Source: Phaeovulum vinaykumarii
GTDB taxonomy: Bacteria > Pseudomonadota > Alphaproteobacteria > Rhodobacterales > Rhodobacteraceae
Direction of reading: 5' to 3'
Assembly (NCBI RefSeq): GCF_900156695.1
Contig: NZ_FTOM01000006.1
Span: 62,001-126,000, forward strand
Length of the DNA: 64,000 bases
Of the stretch, positions 49,475-59,062 are shown piece by piece (the stretch's first letter is position 1; each line of letters opens with the position of its first letter). Both the position numbers and the translations under genes were made by a program. Below the pieces are notes generated by a model. That model did not search any database. It worked only from the letters and a program-made list of their open reading frames with translations, and was not told the DNA's origin.

Positions 49475-50200
49475 TCACTCGGGCGCGCCGATCCCCGAAG
49501 CCGGCGAAACCAGCGCCGCCATCGCATTTCGGCAGGCCGCGAGCATCGCCGCCCCGTCGGGCGCAGCCGCCCGTTCGACCGGCAGACCCAGGGGTGCCGC
49601 GGCGCGCGCCACGGCAGCGCTGATCGCCACCAGATGCACAGGCGCAACGGCCCCCGCCGCCGCCGTCACGAAAAGGGCGGCCGAGCGCGGCGAGAAAAGC
49701 GGCACCAGAACCGGCACCGCCCCCGCAAGCGCGGCGCACGCATCATCCGCCAGGGGCAGCGCCACCTGATCATAGACCACCGCCTCATCGGCCACGCGCC
49801 CCGCCGCGCGCAGCATCTGCGCGACATCGGCCGCAACGTGGCGGCCGCGGGCATGCACGAAGGGCCCGTCGGCGCCGCTGTCCAGGATGGCCTGCGCCAG
49901 CCCCGCCCCGTCGCCCGGCCCCACGGTCACGGCGAACCCCGCGGCTTCGGCGGCGCGCGCCGTGCGCCCGCCCACGCACCAGGCCCGCCGCCCCGCCGCG
50001 GGCGAGCGCGCCACGAACGGCCCCACGGCCGCCTCCGAGGTCAGGATGACCTCGGGCGCGGGGGGGATCTCGGCGGGCAGGGCGACAATCTCCTGAAGCG
50101 GGGACACGATGACCTCGAACCCGGCGGCCTCGGCGCCCAGATCGCGGGCAAAGCGGCGCGCGGCGGGCGCGGGACGGGTCAGAAGCAGGATCGGGCGCAT
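49475..50200 (-). CDS. hemD: Uroporphyrinogen-III synthase
   Basis: 241 residues. It cyclises hydroxymethylbilane to uroporphyrinogen III. The start [65 protein letters not shown] is the usual HemD N-terminal domain, with [28 protein letters not shown] next and [15 protein letters not shown] further on. The family is very variable, so support comes from this pattern and from the adjacent mic60/hemY pair. It diverges from tsaD over 91 bases. hemC is not adjacent here. Confidence 0.9.
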   Translation of the reverse strand: MRPILLLTRPAPAARRFARDLGAEAAGFEVIVSPLQEIVALPAEIPPAPEVILTSEAAVGPFVARSPAAGRRAWCVGGRTARAAEAAGFAVTVGPGDGAGLAQAILDSGADGPFVHARGRHVAADVAQMLRAAGRVADEAVVYDQVALPLADDACAALAGAVPVLVPLFSPRSAALFVTAAAGAVAPVHLVAISAAVARAAAPLGLPVERAAAPDGAAMLAACRNAMAALVSPASGIGAPE

Positions 50201-50291
50201 GGCTCCCCCCTCTGGGCTGCGGGATGCTGGCGGATTGTGCCGGGCGTCCGGCCCGTGTTACCTGCGAGCCGGACAACGGGCAATCGGACAG

Positions 50292-51389
50292 ATGACACGC
50301 ACCCTGACGGTTCTGGGCATCGAATCAAGCTGCGACGATACCGCCGCGGCGGTGGTGCGCGCAGGCTCCGGCCCGGCGGGGGCCGAGATCCTGGCCTCGG
50401 TCGTGGCGGGGCAGACCGAATTGCACGCAGCCTTCGGCGGCGTGGTCCCCGAGATCGCCGCCCGCGCCCATGCCGAGAAGATCGACCTGTGCATCGAGGA
50501 AGCGCTGATGCGCGCGGGCCTGACCCTGGCCGATCTGGACGCGGTGGCGGTGACCTCGGGGCCCGGTCTCATCGGCGGGGTGATGGCCGGGGTGATGTGC
50601 GCGCGCGGGCTGGCCGCGGGGGCGGGGCTGCCGCTGATCGGGGTCAACCACCTGGCCGGGCACGCGCTGACCCCGCGGCTGACCGACGGGCTGGACTTTC
50701 CCTATCTGATGCTTCTGGTCTCGGGCGGGCATTGCCAGTTCCTGATCGTGGAGGGCCCCGAAAGCTTCACCCGGCTGGGCGGCACCATCGACGACGCGCC
50801 GGGCGAGGCCTTCGACAAGACCGCCAAGCTGCTGGCGCTGCCGCAGCCCGGCGGACCCGCCGTCGAGACCGAGGCCCGCGCCGGCGATCCCGGCCGCTTT
50901 GCCTTTCCGCGCCCGCTGATGGACCGTCCGGGCTGCGACATGTCCTTTTCCGGGCTGAAGACGGCGCTTCTGCGCGCCCGCGACGGGGTGATGGAGAACG
51001 GCACGCTGCGCCGCGCCGACCGCGCCGATCTCTGCGCGGGGTTCCAGGCGGCGGTGGCCGATGTGCTGGCCGGGAAATCGGCGCGCGCGCTGGCGGCGAT
51101 GCGCGCGCGCGGGCTGGCCCCCAGCGCCTTTGCCGTGGCCGGGGGCGTGGCGGCGAATGCGGCGATCCGGGCGCGGCTGACGGCGCTTTGCGCGGGCGAG
51201 GGGCTGGACTTCGTGGCCCCGCCCCTGCGGCTTTGCACCGACAATGCGGCGATGATCGCCTGGGCGGGGATCGAGCGGCTACGCGCCGGAACGGCACCGG
51301 GCGCCGATCTGGTGCCCCGGCCGCGCTGGCCGCTGGATCAGGCGGCCGCGCCCATGCTGGGGGCGGGAAAACGGGGGGCAAAGGCATGA
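50292..51389 (+). CDS. tsaD: tRNA N6-adenosine threonylcarbamoyltransferase
   Basis: 365 residues. With TsaB and TsaE it transfers the threonylcarbamoyl group onto A37. [16 protein letters not shown], the metal-binding H-x3-H in [50 protein letters not shown] and [14 protein letters not shown] are all present. Metal is bound by the two His and an Asp near [13 protein letters not shown]. The stop overlaps the gpsA start by four bases (ATGA). It diverges from hemD. Confidence 0.97.
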   Translation: MTRTLTVLGIESSCDDTAAAVVRAGSGPAGAEILASVVAGQTELHAAFGGVVPEIAARAHAEKIDLCIEEALMRAGLTLADLDAVAVTSGPGLIGGVMAGVMCARGLAAGAGLPLIGVNHLAGHALTPRLTDGLDFPYLMLLVSGGHCQFLIVEGPESFTRLGGTIDDAPGEAFDKTAKLLALPQPGGPAVETEARAGDPGRFAFPRPLMDRPGCDMSFSGLKTALLRARDGVMENGTLRRADRADLCAGFQAAVADVLAGKSARALAAMRARGLAPSAFAVAGGVAANAAIRARLTALCAGEGLDFVAPPLRLCTDNAAMIAWAGIERLRAGTAPGADLVPRPRWPLDQAAAPMLGAGKRGAKA

Positions 51390-52339
51390 GCATTGCGGTT
51401 CTGGGCGCAGGCGCCTTCGGGGCGGCGCTGGCGGTGACGCTGGCACAGCAGGGTCCGGTCACGCTCTGGGCGCGCGACGGGGCGGCGGTCGAGACCATGC
51501 GCGCCACCCGCCAGATCCCGCGCCTGCCGGGGGTGACGCTACCCGAAACGGTGCGGGTGACCGCCGATCTGGCCGAGACCGACACCGCGGGGGTCGTGCT
51601 GCTGGCGCTGCCGATGCAGGCGCTGGGGGCATTCCTGGCCGATCATCCGCGGCCCAACCCGGCGCTGGTGGCCTGTTGCAAGGGGATCGACCTGGCCACG
51701 GGGCGCGGGCCCAGCGCGCTGATCGCCGAGACCTGCCCGAATGCGCAGCCGGCCGTTCTGACCGGGCCGTCCTTTGCCGCCGACATCGCCCGCGGCCTGC
51801 CCACGGCGCTGACGCTGGCCTGCGCGGATGCGGGCACGGGGGCCGCGCTGCAACTGGCGCTGTCGACGCCGACGCTGCGGCTCTATCGCTCGACCGACGT
51901 GACCGGCGCCGAGCTGGGCGGCGCGCTGAAGAACGTGATCGCCATTGCCGCGGGGGTGACGATGGGCGCGGGCCTGGGCGATTCGGCGCGCGCGGCGTTG
52001 ATGACGCGCGGCTTTGCCGAGATGAACCGCCTGGCCGCCGCGATGGGCGCGCGCCCCGAGACGCTGGCCGGGCTGTCGGGGCTGGGGGATCTGGTGCTGA
52101 CCTGCACCTCGGCGCAATCGCGCAATTATCGCTACGGCCATGCGCTGGGCGCGGGCGAGACCTTCGACCCCCGCACCACCGTCGAGGGCGCCGCCACCGC
52201 CGGCGCCGCAGCCGCCATCGCCGCCGCGCGCGGTCTCGAGATGCCGGTGACCGAGATGGTCGCCGCCCTTGTCGCGCGCCGCATCGGTGTGGAAGATGCC
52301 ATGGCGGCGCTGCTGGCCCGCCCCCTGAAGGAGGAATGA
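51386..52339 (+). CDS. gpsA: NAD(P)-dependent glycerol-3-phosphate dehydrogenase
   Basis: 317 residues. It reduces dihydroxyacetone phosphate to glycerol 3-phosphate for phospholipid synthesis. N-terminal [30 protein letters not shown] is the nucleotide-binding motif. [79 protein letters not shown] with the catalytic Lys, and [25 protein letters not shown] are diagnostic. It is translationally coupled to tsaD. It is biosynthetic, in contrast to the catabolic glpD earlier in the window. Confidence 0.97.
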   Translation: MSIAVLGAGAFGAALAVTLAQQGPVTLWARDGAAVETMRATRQIPRLPGVTLPETVRVTADLAETDTAGVVLLALPMQALGAFLADHPRPNPALVACCKGIDLATGRGPSALIAETCPNAQPAVLTGPSFAADIARGLPTALTLACADAGTGAALQLALSTPTLRLYRSTDVTGAELGGALKNVIAIAAGVTMGAGLGDSARAALMTRGFAEMNRLAAAMGARPETLAGLSGLGDLVLTCTSAQSRNYRYGHALGAGETFDPRTTVEGAATAGAAAAIAAARGLEMPVTEMVAALVARRIGVEDAMAALLARPLKEE

Positions 52340-52609
52340 ATGCACTTCGCCCTGATCTGCCGGGACAAGCCCGGCCACCTGGACACCCGCCTTGCCAACC
52401 GCGAGGCCCATCTGGCCTTTGCCCGCGAAAGCGGCGTGGTGGTTCTGGGCGGACCGCTGCTGGACGGAGGCGCGATGTGCGGCTCGCTCGTCGTGCTCGA
52501 GGTCGAGGACCGCGCCGCCGCCGAGGCCTGGGCCGCCGCCGATCCCTATGGCAAGGCCGGCCTCTTCGAGAGCGTCGAGATCATCGAATGGAAGCGGGTC
52601 GTCGGCTGA
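52340..52609 (+). CDS. YciI-like protein
   Basis: 89 residues, one ferredoxin-like YCII domain: FALICRDKPGHLDTRLANREAHLAFARESGVVVLGGPLLDGGAMCGSLVVLEVEDRAAAEAWAAADPYGKAGLFESVEIIEWKRV. The family includes a likely catalytic His (in REAHL) and Asp (in ADPYG). It begins immediately after the gpsA stop, and its own stop overlaps the next start by one base. Function is not established. Confidence 0.88.
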   Translation: MHFALICRDKPGHLDTRLANREAHLAFARESGVVVLGGPLLDGGAMCGSLVVLEVEDRAAAEAWAAADPYGKAGLFESVEIIEWKRVVG

Positions 52610-53028
52610 TGGCCTACTGGCTGTTCAAATCCGAACCCGACAAGTGGTCCTGGGACCAGCAGGTCGCCCGCGGCGATATCGGCGAACAATGGGACGGCGT
52701 GCGCAACTATCTGGCGCGCAACAACATGCGCGCGATGAAGCTGGGCGATCTGGGCTTCTTCTACCATTCCAACCAGGGCAAGGAGATCGTCGGCATCGTC
52801 GAGGTCTGCGCCGAGGCCCATCCCGACAGCACCACCGACGATCCGCGCTGGGAATGCGTGGACATCCGCGCGGTGCTGCCGCTGGCGCGCCCGGTGACGC
52901 TGGCCGCGGTCAAGGCCGAGCCGCGCCTGGCTGAGATGGCGCTGGTCACCAGCATGCGCCTGTCGGTCCAGCCGGTCCGCCCCGAGGAATGGAAGATCGT
53001 CTGCGAGATGGGCGGGGTCGATCCCTGA
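52609..53028 (+). CDS. EVE domain protein (thymocyte nuclear protein 1-like)
   Basis: 139 residues, one EVE domain. MAYWLFKSEPDKWSWDQQVARGDIGEQWDGVRNYLARNNMRAMKLGDLGFFYHSNQGKEIVGIVEVCAEAHPD matches the family opening. EVE folds resemble PUA/YTH modules and can bind modified bases; the cellular role is not established here. The ATG shares a base with the YciI-like stop (TGATG), and it is the last gene of the tsaD-gpsA group. Confidence 0.9.
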   Translation: MAYWLFKSEPDKWSWDQQVARGDIGEQWDGVRNYLARNNMRAMKLGDLGFFYHSNQGKEIVGIVEVCAEAHPDSTTDDPRWECVDIRAVLPLARPVTLAAVKAEPRLAEMALVTSMRLSVQPVRPEEWKIVCEMGGVDP

Positions 53029-53480
53029 TCCGCTATGGGCCCTGAAACAGGCCGGGCCCTGATCCGCGATGGGGGCAGGTAACCGTGTCTGGCGGGCGGG
53101 TATCTGGCGGGCTTCGCGCGGGGACCGTTCGGTGCCGCGCCGGAAGACACGGCGCGCATGCAAAACAGGCCGCCCGAACAGGTAGCCGAAAGCGCACATG
53201 GATGTATGGAGTCAAGATAACAGGAGGGCCCCGGCACCCCTACCAGGACCCTCCACCACCCCACGTGCTCCCCTACGCACCACACGTGAACTTTAGAACG
53301 GGTCCTGGCCTTCCTGGCCGGCTGCAAGAAGGATTAGCCCGCGGTCGGATTCGTTGCAAGCTCAGGTTGCGGACAAAGCGTCACCAATTCAACTGGTTAT
53401 CGTAGCGTTTGGTTAACCCGCCGGTGCAGGCACGCTTGGCACGCGCCACCGATGCGCTAGCTTGCCCGCAGGAGGACGCC
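53029..53480. other. 452-base gap without a convincing gene
   Basis: The gap between the EVE gene and the CbiX-like gene includes a 9-pair hairpin at 53223-53254 (arms GGAGGGCC../GGACCCTCC with one mismatched or G-U pair) and two CACGTG palindromes at 53262 and 53283. A more A/T-rich stretch lies around 53360-53420. The central part reads unlike the neighbouring genes. An open frame of about 106 residues runs through it, but it has no family resemblance and looks spurious. Confidence 0.5.
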
Positions 53481-54167
53481 ATGCCCGACGCCCTGATCGT
53501 GGCCCACGGGTCGCCCGCAGACCCCGAGCCGGCGCAGAACACATTGGAATCGCTGGCACAAGCGGTCGAACGCCGGCTGCCCGGCTGGCGCGTGCGGGCC
53601 GCGACCCTGGCCGCGCCCGGTGCGTTGGAACGCGCCGCAGAGGGGCTGCATGCCGCGCGCGTCTATCCCTTCTTCATGGCCCAAGGCGTCTTCACCGGGC
53701 GCATCCTGCCCGACAGACTGCGCCGCGCGGGCCTGTCGGGCGAGATCCTGCCCCCCTTCGGCACCGACCCCGATCTGATCGAGCTGGCGACTCGGGCCGT
53801 GGCGCCCCTGGCGGGCCATGGCGTGATCCTGGCCGCGCATGGGTCGCGCTCGGGCTCGCCCGCCCGGCTGTCGGCGCGCAACATGGCGCGGGCGTTGCGC
53901 GCGCGGCTGCCGGGAACCACCGTCGCCGTGGGTCTGATCGAGGAACCACCCTATCTGGTCGATGTCGCGCGCGCGCTGCCCCGCGCCGCCTGCCTGCCCT
54001 TCTTTGCCCTGGCGGCGGGCCATGTCTGCGACGACATCCCCGCAGCCCTGGCCCAGGCCGGCGCGACGGGATCGATTCTGCCGCATCTGGGGGCTGATCC
54101 GGGCGTTCCCGGTCTGATCTCTGCGGCACTTTGCGCGCCCCGGAGCGGCGCCGGAATTGTCATCTGA
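53481..54167 (+). CDS. CbiX/SirB-like sirohydrochlorin chelatase family protein
   Basis: 228 residues, two chelatase-like halves. The N-terminal half opens DALIVAHGSPADPEPAQNTLESLAQAVERRLPGW and the second begins AGHGVILAAHGSRSGSPARLSARNMARALRARLPG; each carries the AHGS motif whose His binds the metal. AACLPFFALAAGHVCDDIPAALAQAG adds another His. The family inserts cobalt, nickel or iron into sirohydrochlorin, but no cobalamin or siroheme gene sits beside it here. GGAGGA lies five bases before the ATG. The end overlaps the Pho box of pstS. Confidence 0.85.
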   Translation: MPDALIVAHGSPADPEPAQNTLESLAQAVERRLPGWRVRAATLAAPGALERAAEGLHAARVYPFFMAQGVFTGRILPDRLRRAGLSGEILPPFGTDPDLIELATRAVAPLAGHGVILAAHGSRSGSPARLSARNMARALRARLPGTTVAVGLIEEPPYLVDVARALPRAACLPFFALAAGHVCDDIPAALAQAGATGSILPHLGADPGVPGLISAALCAPRSGAGIVI

Positions 54168-54190
54168 CTGTTACATGGTTTTTGCATAAG
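54157..54190 (+). promoter_or_regulatory. Pho box and probable -10 of the pst operon
   Basis: Two 7-base PhoB half-sites, TTGTCAT (54157-54163) and CTGTTAC (54168-54174), are separated by four bases, the standard spacing of a Pho box. A weak -10 (CATAAG, 54185-54190) follows at the expected distance. The box overlaps the last codons and stop of the CbiX-like gene. PhoB, encoded at the end of the operon, should activate here. Confidence 0.75.
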
Positions 54191-54261
54191 CGTCATCCAA
54201 GGCGCCTACCACGGGGCGCGTGCCGACATTTCGGCAAGGCTGACACCTTCGGGAGCAATCC

Positions 54262-55290
54262 ATGAAAACCGTGAAATACACTGTCTCGGCGCTGGCTCTG
54301 GCCGCCGTCTCCGCCACTGCCGCCGCCGCGCGCGACCAGGTTCAGGTCGCCGGTTCGTCGACCGTCCTGCCCTATGCCACCATCGTGGCCGAAGCCTTCG
54401 GCGAAAACACCGACTTCCCGACCCCGGTCGTGGAATCGGGCGGCTCGTCGGCTGGCCTCAAGAAATTCTGCGAAGGCGTGGGCGAGAACACCATCGACAT
54501 CGCCAATGCCTCGCGCAAGATCAAGGACAAGGAAGTTGCCGCCTGCGCCGAAGCCGGCGTGAGCGACATCATCGAAGTCCGCATCGGCTATGACGGGATC
54601 GTCTTCGCCTCGGACATCAACGGCCCGGAATTCGCCTTCACCCCGGCCGACTGGTACAAGGCCCTGGCCGCCGAAGTCGTCGTCGACGGCGAGCTGGTTG
54701 CCAACCCCTACACCAAGTGGAACGAAGTCAACCCGGCGTTCCCCGATCAGGACATCCTGGCCTTCGTGCCCGGCACCAAGCACGGCACCCGCGAAGTGTT
54801 CGAGGAAAAGGTGATCCTGGCCGGCTGTGAAGAAACCGGCGCCCTGGAAGCCCTGGTCGGCATGAAAGGCGACGAGAAAGCCGCCGAAGGCACCTGCATG
54901 GCGCTGCGCACCGACGGCCGCGCCGTGGACATCGACGGCGACTACACCGAGACCCTGGCCCGCGTGGACAGCAACAAGGCCGGCTTCGGCGTCTTCGGTC
55001 TGGCGTTCTACGAGAACAACACCGACAAGCTGCGCGTCGCCACCATGTCGGGTGTCGTGCCCTCGACCGAGTCGATCGCCTCGGGTGAATACCCGGTGTC
55101 GCGTCCGCTCTACTTCTACATCAAGAAAGCCCATATCGGCGTGATCCCCGGTCTGAAGGAATACGCCGAATTCTTCGTCTCCGACGACATGGCCGGCCCC
55201 GATGGCCCGCTGGCCGCCTATGGCCTGGTTTCCGACCCGGAACTGGCTGCCACCCAGGCGATGGTCGCCGCCGAAGAGACCATGAAGTAA
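54262..55290 (+). CDS. pstS: Phosphate ABC transporter substrate-binding protein
   Basis: 342 residues. The signal peptide runs to about residue 23 (SATAAAA). The PBP phosphate fold follows: RDQVQVAGSSTVLPYATIVAEAFGENTDFPTPVVESGGSSAGLKKFCEGVGENTIDIANASRKIKDKE, with the phosphate-binding Ser/Thr of AGSST and SGGSSAG. RRPLYFYIKKAH-like segment VSRPLYFYIKKAHIGVIPGLKEYAEFF lies near the C-terminus. It is secreted to the periplasm. It is preceded by a Pho box and followed by a strong hairpin before pstC. Confidence 0.96.
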   Translation: MKTVKYTVSALALAAVSATAAAARDQVQVAGSSTVLPYATIVAEAFGENTDFPTPVVESGGSSAGLKKFCEGVGENTIDIANASRKIKDKEVAACAEAGVSDIIEVRIGYDGIVFASDINGPEFAFTPADWYKALAAEVVVDGELVANPYTKWNEVNPAFPDQDILAFVPGTKHGTREVFEEKVILAGCEETGALEALVGMKGDEKAAEGTCMALRTDGRAVDIDGDYTETLARVDSNKAGFGVFGLAFYENNTDKLRVATMSGVVPSTESIASGEYPVSRPLYFYIKKAHIGVIPGLKEYAEFFVSDDMAGPDGPLAAYGLVSDPELAATQAMVAAEETMK

Positions 55291-55298
55291 TCGGCTTC

Positions 55299-55328
55299 GG
55301 GGTGGGCGCCGGATCGGGTGCCCACCCC
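55299..55328 (+). terminator. Hairpin between pstS and pstC
   Basis: A 12-pair stem (GGGGTGGGCGCC with GGTGCCCACCCC, one G-U pair) with a six-base loop starts 8 bases after the pstS stop. The following sequence is C/T-rich (CTTCTTCTTCC) but lacks a clean T run. It probably attenuates read-through or protects the pstS message, so that the binding protein outnumbers the permease. Confidence 0.65.
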
Positions 55329-55430
55329 ACCTTCTTCTTCCCCCCCCCTCCCCTCTCTCCTTTCTGTCGTGTCCTTTCCGGTGCTCGTTCGTTTGTCCCT
55401 TTTTCAATCGCCGATGACGACGAGGAACGC

Positions 55431-56891
55431 ATGTCTGTCCCCCTCCTCCTATTGATCGTGCTGGCGCTTGGCCTGGCGGGTTTCTTCGCCGGGCGCATGC
55501 GCGCGCTCTCCGTCGCAGGCGGCGATCTTCGCAATCTGCATTCCCTTCCCGGCTTCTATGGCTGGTCCGTGGCCATCCTGGCGTCGGCGCCGGCCATTCT
55601 GGTCATGGTGATCTGGATCGCCGTGCAGCCCATCGTGATCGACCGTTCGGTCAGCGCGATGATCCCCGAGACCGCCATTTCCGACGGATCGACCCGCGAT
55701 CTGGTCATGGCCGATGTCCGCCGCATCGCCGAAGGGCTGGATCAGGCGGTCGCCGCCGGGGCCCTGACCCCTGACGGCGCCTCGAACATCCGCGCCGGCC
55801 TGTCCGACGTGCGCGGCCGGCTGGCCGAGGTGGGCGTCGCGCTGGGGGCAAACGTCAGTTCCGAGTCGCTGCGGGCCGCGCAATCCTATCGGTCCGGGCT
55901 GGCCGCGGGTCGGCTGGGCATGACCGCGGTCGTCCTGGCGCTGGCGCTGGGCGGTCTGGGCTATGGCCTGGCGCGGATCACGCCGCGCTTCCGCGCCCGC
56001 AACACCGTCGAATTGGCAGTGCGGATGGGCCTGATCCTGTGTTCGATGATCGCCATCGCCACCACGGTGGGCATCGTGCTGTCGATGGTCTTCGAGACGG
56101 TCAACTTCTTCGGCCAGTATCCCTGGCAGGACTTCTTCTTCGGGATCGAATGGTCGCCCAACTTCCGCGGCAATTCCTCGCTGGGGGTGCTGCCGCTGCT
56201 GTGGGGCACGATGTATGTATCGGCCATCGCGCTGTCGGTGGCGGTGCCGGTGGGTCTGTTCTCGGCCATCTACCTGTCCGAATATGCGGGACCGAAGTTC
56301 CGCGCCGTGGTCAAGCCCGCGATCGAGGTTCTGGCCGGCATCCCGACCATCGTCTACGGTCTCTTCGCGCTGATCACCGTGGGCCCGCTTCTGCGCGACT
56401 ACATCGCCCAGCCGCTGGGCCTGGGCGATTCCGGGTCGTCGGTGATGACCGCGGGCCTGGTGATGGGGGTCATGATCATCCCCTTCGTGTCGTCGCTGTC
56501 CGATGACATCATCAACGCCGTGCCGCAAAGCCTGCGCGACGGCTCGCTGGCGCTGGGGGCCACCAATTCGGAAACCATCCGTCAGGTGATCCTGCCGGCC
56601 GCGCTGCCGGGGATCGTGGGGGCGGTGCTGCTGGCCGCCAGCCGCGCCATCGGCGAGACGATGATCGTGGTGCTGGGGGCCGGGGCCGCCGCGCGGATGA
56701 GCCTCAACCCCTTCGAGGCGATGACCACCATGACGGTGAAGATCGTGAGCCAGCTGACCGGCGACACCGATTTCGCCGCGCCCGAGACCCTGGTCGCCTT
56801 TGCGCTGGGCCTCACGCTTTTCGTCATCACGCTGGCGCTGAACATCGTGGCGCTGTGGATCGTGCGGACCTACCGGGAGCAATACGAATGA
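55431..56891 (+). CDS. pstC: Phosphate ABC transporter permease PstC
   Basis: 486 residues, longer than the roughly 320-residue E. coli protein. The N-terminus adds transmembrane segments (about 2-20, 42-65) and a periplasmic stretch, then another membrane segment near 165. The permease core follows: DFFFGIEWSPNFRGNSSLGVLPLLWGTMYVSAIALSVAVPVGLFSAIYLSEYAGPKFRAVVKPAIEVLAGIPTIVYGLFALITVGPLLRDY with the EAA-type loop and QSLRDGSLALGATNSETIRQVILPAALPGIVGAVLLAASRAIGETM. The ATG at 55431 has CGAGGAACGC ahead. The stop overlaps pstA by four bases. Confidence 0.92.
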   Translation: MSVPLLLLIVLALGLAGFFAGRMRALSVAGGDLRNLHSLPGFYGWSVAILASAPAILVMVIWIAVQPIVIDRSVSAMIPETAISDGSTRDLVMADVRRIAEGLDQAVAAGALTPDGASNIRAGLSDVRGRLAEVGVALGANVSSESLRAAQSYRSGLAAGRLGMTAVVLALALGGLGYGLARITPRFRARNTVELAVRMGLILCSMIAIATTVGIVLSMVFETVNFFGQYPWQDFFFGIEWSPNFRGNSSLGVLPLLWGTMYVSAIALSVAVPVGLFSAIYLSEYAGPKFRAVVKPAIEVLAGIPTIVYGLFALITVGPLLRDYIAQPLGLGDSGSSVMTAGLVMGVMIIPFVSSLSDDIINAVPQSLRDGSLALGATNSETIRQVILPAALPGIVGAVLLAASRAIGETMIVVLGAGAAARMSLNPFEAMTTMTVKIVSQLTGDTDFAAPETLVAFALGLTLFVITLALNIVALWIVRTYREQYE

Positions 56892-58234
56892 CCGACGCAA
56901 GTGCACAATTCGAGGGGCGCGGGCGTCCCTCGCTGCGGGTGCAGGATGCCCGGACCCGCCGCCGCAATGCCGCCGAGAAACGGTTTCGCGCCTATGGTCT
57001 GGTGGCCATCGGCGTGGGCATCCTGGCGCTGTTCGTCCTGCTGGCCTCGATCTTCGGCAACGGCAGTTCGGCCTTCTTCCAGACCAAGATCCAGCTTCAG
57101 GTTCCGCTGGAGGAAAAGGCGCTGGACAAGTCCGGCACCCGCGACCCCGAGGCGATGAAGAAGGTCACCACCGTCGGCTATGGCCGGGTTCTGAAGGCGG
57201 CGCTGGCCGACCTGATCGCCCGCGAGGGGATCGAGATCGACGGCCTGTCCAAGCGCGACATCGACAGCTTCCTGTCCAAGGAAGCCCCCGCCCAGCTGCG
57301 CAACCATGTGCTGGCCAACCCCGACCTGATCGGCACGACCATCGCCTTCGAGGTCATGACCAACGGCCGGATCGACGGCTATTTCAAGGGCCGCGTCAGC
57401 CTGGATTCGGCCGAGCTTGACTCGAATGTCTCGCCGGCGCAGCTGCATCTGGCCGATGCGCTGAAGGACCGCGGGCTTCTGGGCACCGGCTTCAACCTGG
57501 ACTTCCTGACCGCGCCGGATGCCTCCGACCAGCGCCCCGAGGCCGCGGGCCTGGGCGTGGCGATCATCGGCTCGGCCTACATGATGATCGTGGTGCTGTG
57601 CCTGGCGCTGCCGATCGGCGTGGCGGCTTCGATCTATCTCGAGGAATTCGCCCGCAAGAACTGGCTGACCGACCTCATCGAGGTGAACATCGCCAACCTG
57701 GCCGCCGTGCCCTCGATCGTCTTCGGGATCCTGGGTCTGGCCATCTTCATCAACTTCGCCGGGCTGCCGCAATCGGCGCCGATCGTCGGCGGGCTGGTGC
57801 TGACGCTGATGACCCTGCCCACTATCATCATCTCGACGCGCGCGGCGCTCAGGGCGGTGCCGCCCTCGATCAAGGATGCGGCGCTGGGCATCGGGGCGTC
57901 GAAGACGCAGGCGGTGTTCCACCACGTCCTGCCGCTGGCCGCACCGGGCATCCTGACCGGGACGATCATCGGCCTGGCACAGGCGCTGGGCGAAACCGCA
58001 CCGCTGCTGCTGATCGGGATGGTGGCCTTTGTCCGCGAATATCCCGGCGCCCCGGTCGAGGGCTTCTTCGATCCCGCCTCGGCCTTGCCGGTGCAGGTCT
58101 ACAACTGGACGCAACGCGCCGACCCGGCCTTTGTCGAACGGGCCTCGGGGGCGATCATCGTGCTTCTGGCGTTCCTCGTGGTGATGAACACCATCGCCAT
58201 CGTGCTGCGTCGGCGCTACGAGCGGCGCTGGTAA
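56888..58234 (+). CDS. pstA: Phosphate ABC transporter permease PstA
   Basis: 448 residues, against about 300 for E. coli. One transmembrane segment (about 34-57) is followed by a roughly 165-residue extracytosolic insert (about 60-220, [36 protein letters not shown]..), then the permease core [71 protein letters not shown] and [53 protein letters not shown]. Long PstA proteins are usual in alphaproteobacteria (from memory). The ATG overlaps the pstC stop (ATGA). Confidence 0.92.
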   Translation: MTDASAQFEGRGRPSLRVQDARTRRRNAAEKRFRAYGLVAIGVGILALFVLLASIFGNGSSAFFQTKIQLQVPLEEKALDKSGTRDPEAMKKVTTVGYGRVLKAALADLIAREGIEIDGLSKRDIDSFLSKEAPAQLRNHVLANPDLIGTTIAFEVMTNGRIDGYFKGRVSLDSAELDSNVSPAQLHLADALKDRGLLGTGFNLDFLTAPDASDQRPEAAGLGVAIIGSAYMMIVVLCLALPIGVAASIYLEEFARKNWLTDLIEVNIANLAAVPSIVFGILGLAIFINFAGLPQSAPIVGGLVLTLMTLPTIIISTRAALRAVPPSIKDAALGIGASKTQAVFHHVLPLAAPGILTGTIIGLAQALGETAPLLLIGMVAFVREYPGAPVEGFFDPASALPVQVYNWTQRADPAFVERASGAIIVLLAFLVVMNTIAIVLRRRYERRW

Positions 58235-58247
58235 GGGAGGCCGGACC

Positions 58248-59045
58248 ATGAACGACATGCGACTGATGGAGCGCAGCGCAATGACCAATGACGTGAAGAT
58301 TTCGGCCAGCCAGGTGCAGGTCTTCTATGGCGAGAGCCACGCGATCAAGGATGTGAACGTGGATATCCTCGACAAGACCGTGACGGCGTTCATCGGGCCG
58401 TCGGGCTGCGGGAAATCGACCTTCCTGCGCTGTCTCAACCGGATGAACGACACGATCGACATCTGCCGCGTGGAAGGCCGGATCACGCTGGACGGCGAAG
58501 ACATCTATGACCGCGAGGTGGACCCCGTGCAGCTGCGCGCCCGCGTCGGCATGGTGTTCCAGAAACCCAACCCCTTCCCCAAGTCGATCTACGACAACGT
58601 GGCCTATGGGCCCAAGATCCACGGCCAGGTGCGCAGCCGCGACGAGCTGGACGAGGTGGTCGAGAAATCCCTGCGCCGCGCCGCGCTGTGGGACGAGGTC
58701 AAGGACCGTCTGTCCGCCCCCGGCACCGGCCTTTCGGGCGGCCAGCAACAGCGCCTGTGCATCGCGCGCGCGGTGGCCACCAGCCCCGAGGTGCTGCTGA
58801 TGGACGAACCGTGCTCGGCGCTCGACCCGATCGCCACGGCGCAGGTCGAGGAACTGATCGACGAGCTGCGCGAACAATTCTCGGTGGTGATCGTCACCCA
58901 CTCGATGCAGCAGGCCGCGCGGGTGTCGCAGCGCACCGCCTTCTTCCACCTGGGCAACCTGGTCGAATACGGCGAAACCGGCCAGATCTTCACCAATCCG
59001 GGCGATCCGCGCACTGAAAGCTACATTACCGGTCGTATCGGTTAA
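58248..59045 (+). CDS. pstB: Phosphate ABC transporter ATP-binding protein
   Basis: 265 residues. Walker [23 protein letters not shown]-loop [26 protein letters not shown], signature [47 protein letters not shown] with Walker B, and switch His in [38 protein letters not shown]. All motifs for a homodimeric ATPase are intact. AGGGAGG lies eight bases before the ATG, and it starts 13 bases after pstA. Confidence 0.97.
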   Translation: MNDMRLMERSAMTNDVKISASQVQVFYGESHAIKDVNVDILDKTVTAFIGPSGCGKSTFLRCLNRMNDTIDICRVEGRITLDGEDIYDREVDPVQLRARVGMVFQKPNPFPKSIYDNVAYGPKIHGQVRSRDELDEVVEKSLRRAALWDEVKDRLSAPGTGLSGGQQQRLCIARAVATSPEVLLMDEPCSALDPIATAQVEELIDELREQFSVVIVTHSMQQAARVSQRTAFFHLGNLVEYGETGQIFTNPGDPRTESYITGRIG

Positions 59046-59062
59046 GGGGGGAGAACCAGACC

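Noticed and set aside
50200-50291. A missing hemC beside hemD
   Set aside because: In several Rhodobacter-type genomes hemC sits apart (near hemE), so its absence here is not informative.
53085-53405. A 106-codon open frame in the 53-kb gap
   Set aside because: No ribosome-binding site, no recognisable motif, and its composition is that of random high-GC sequence.
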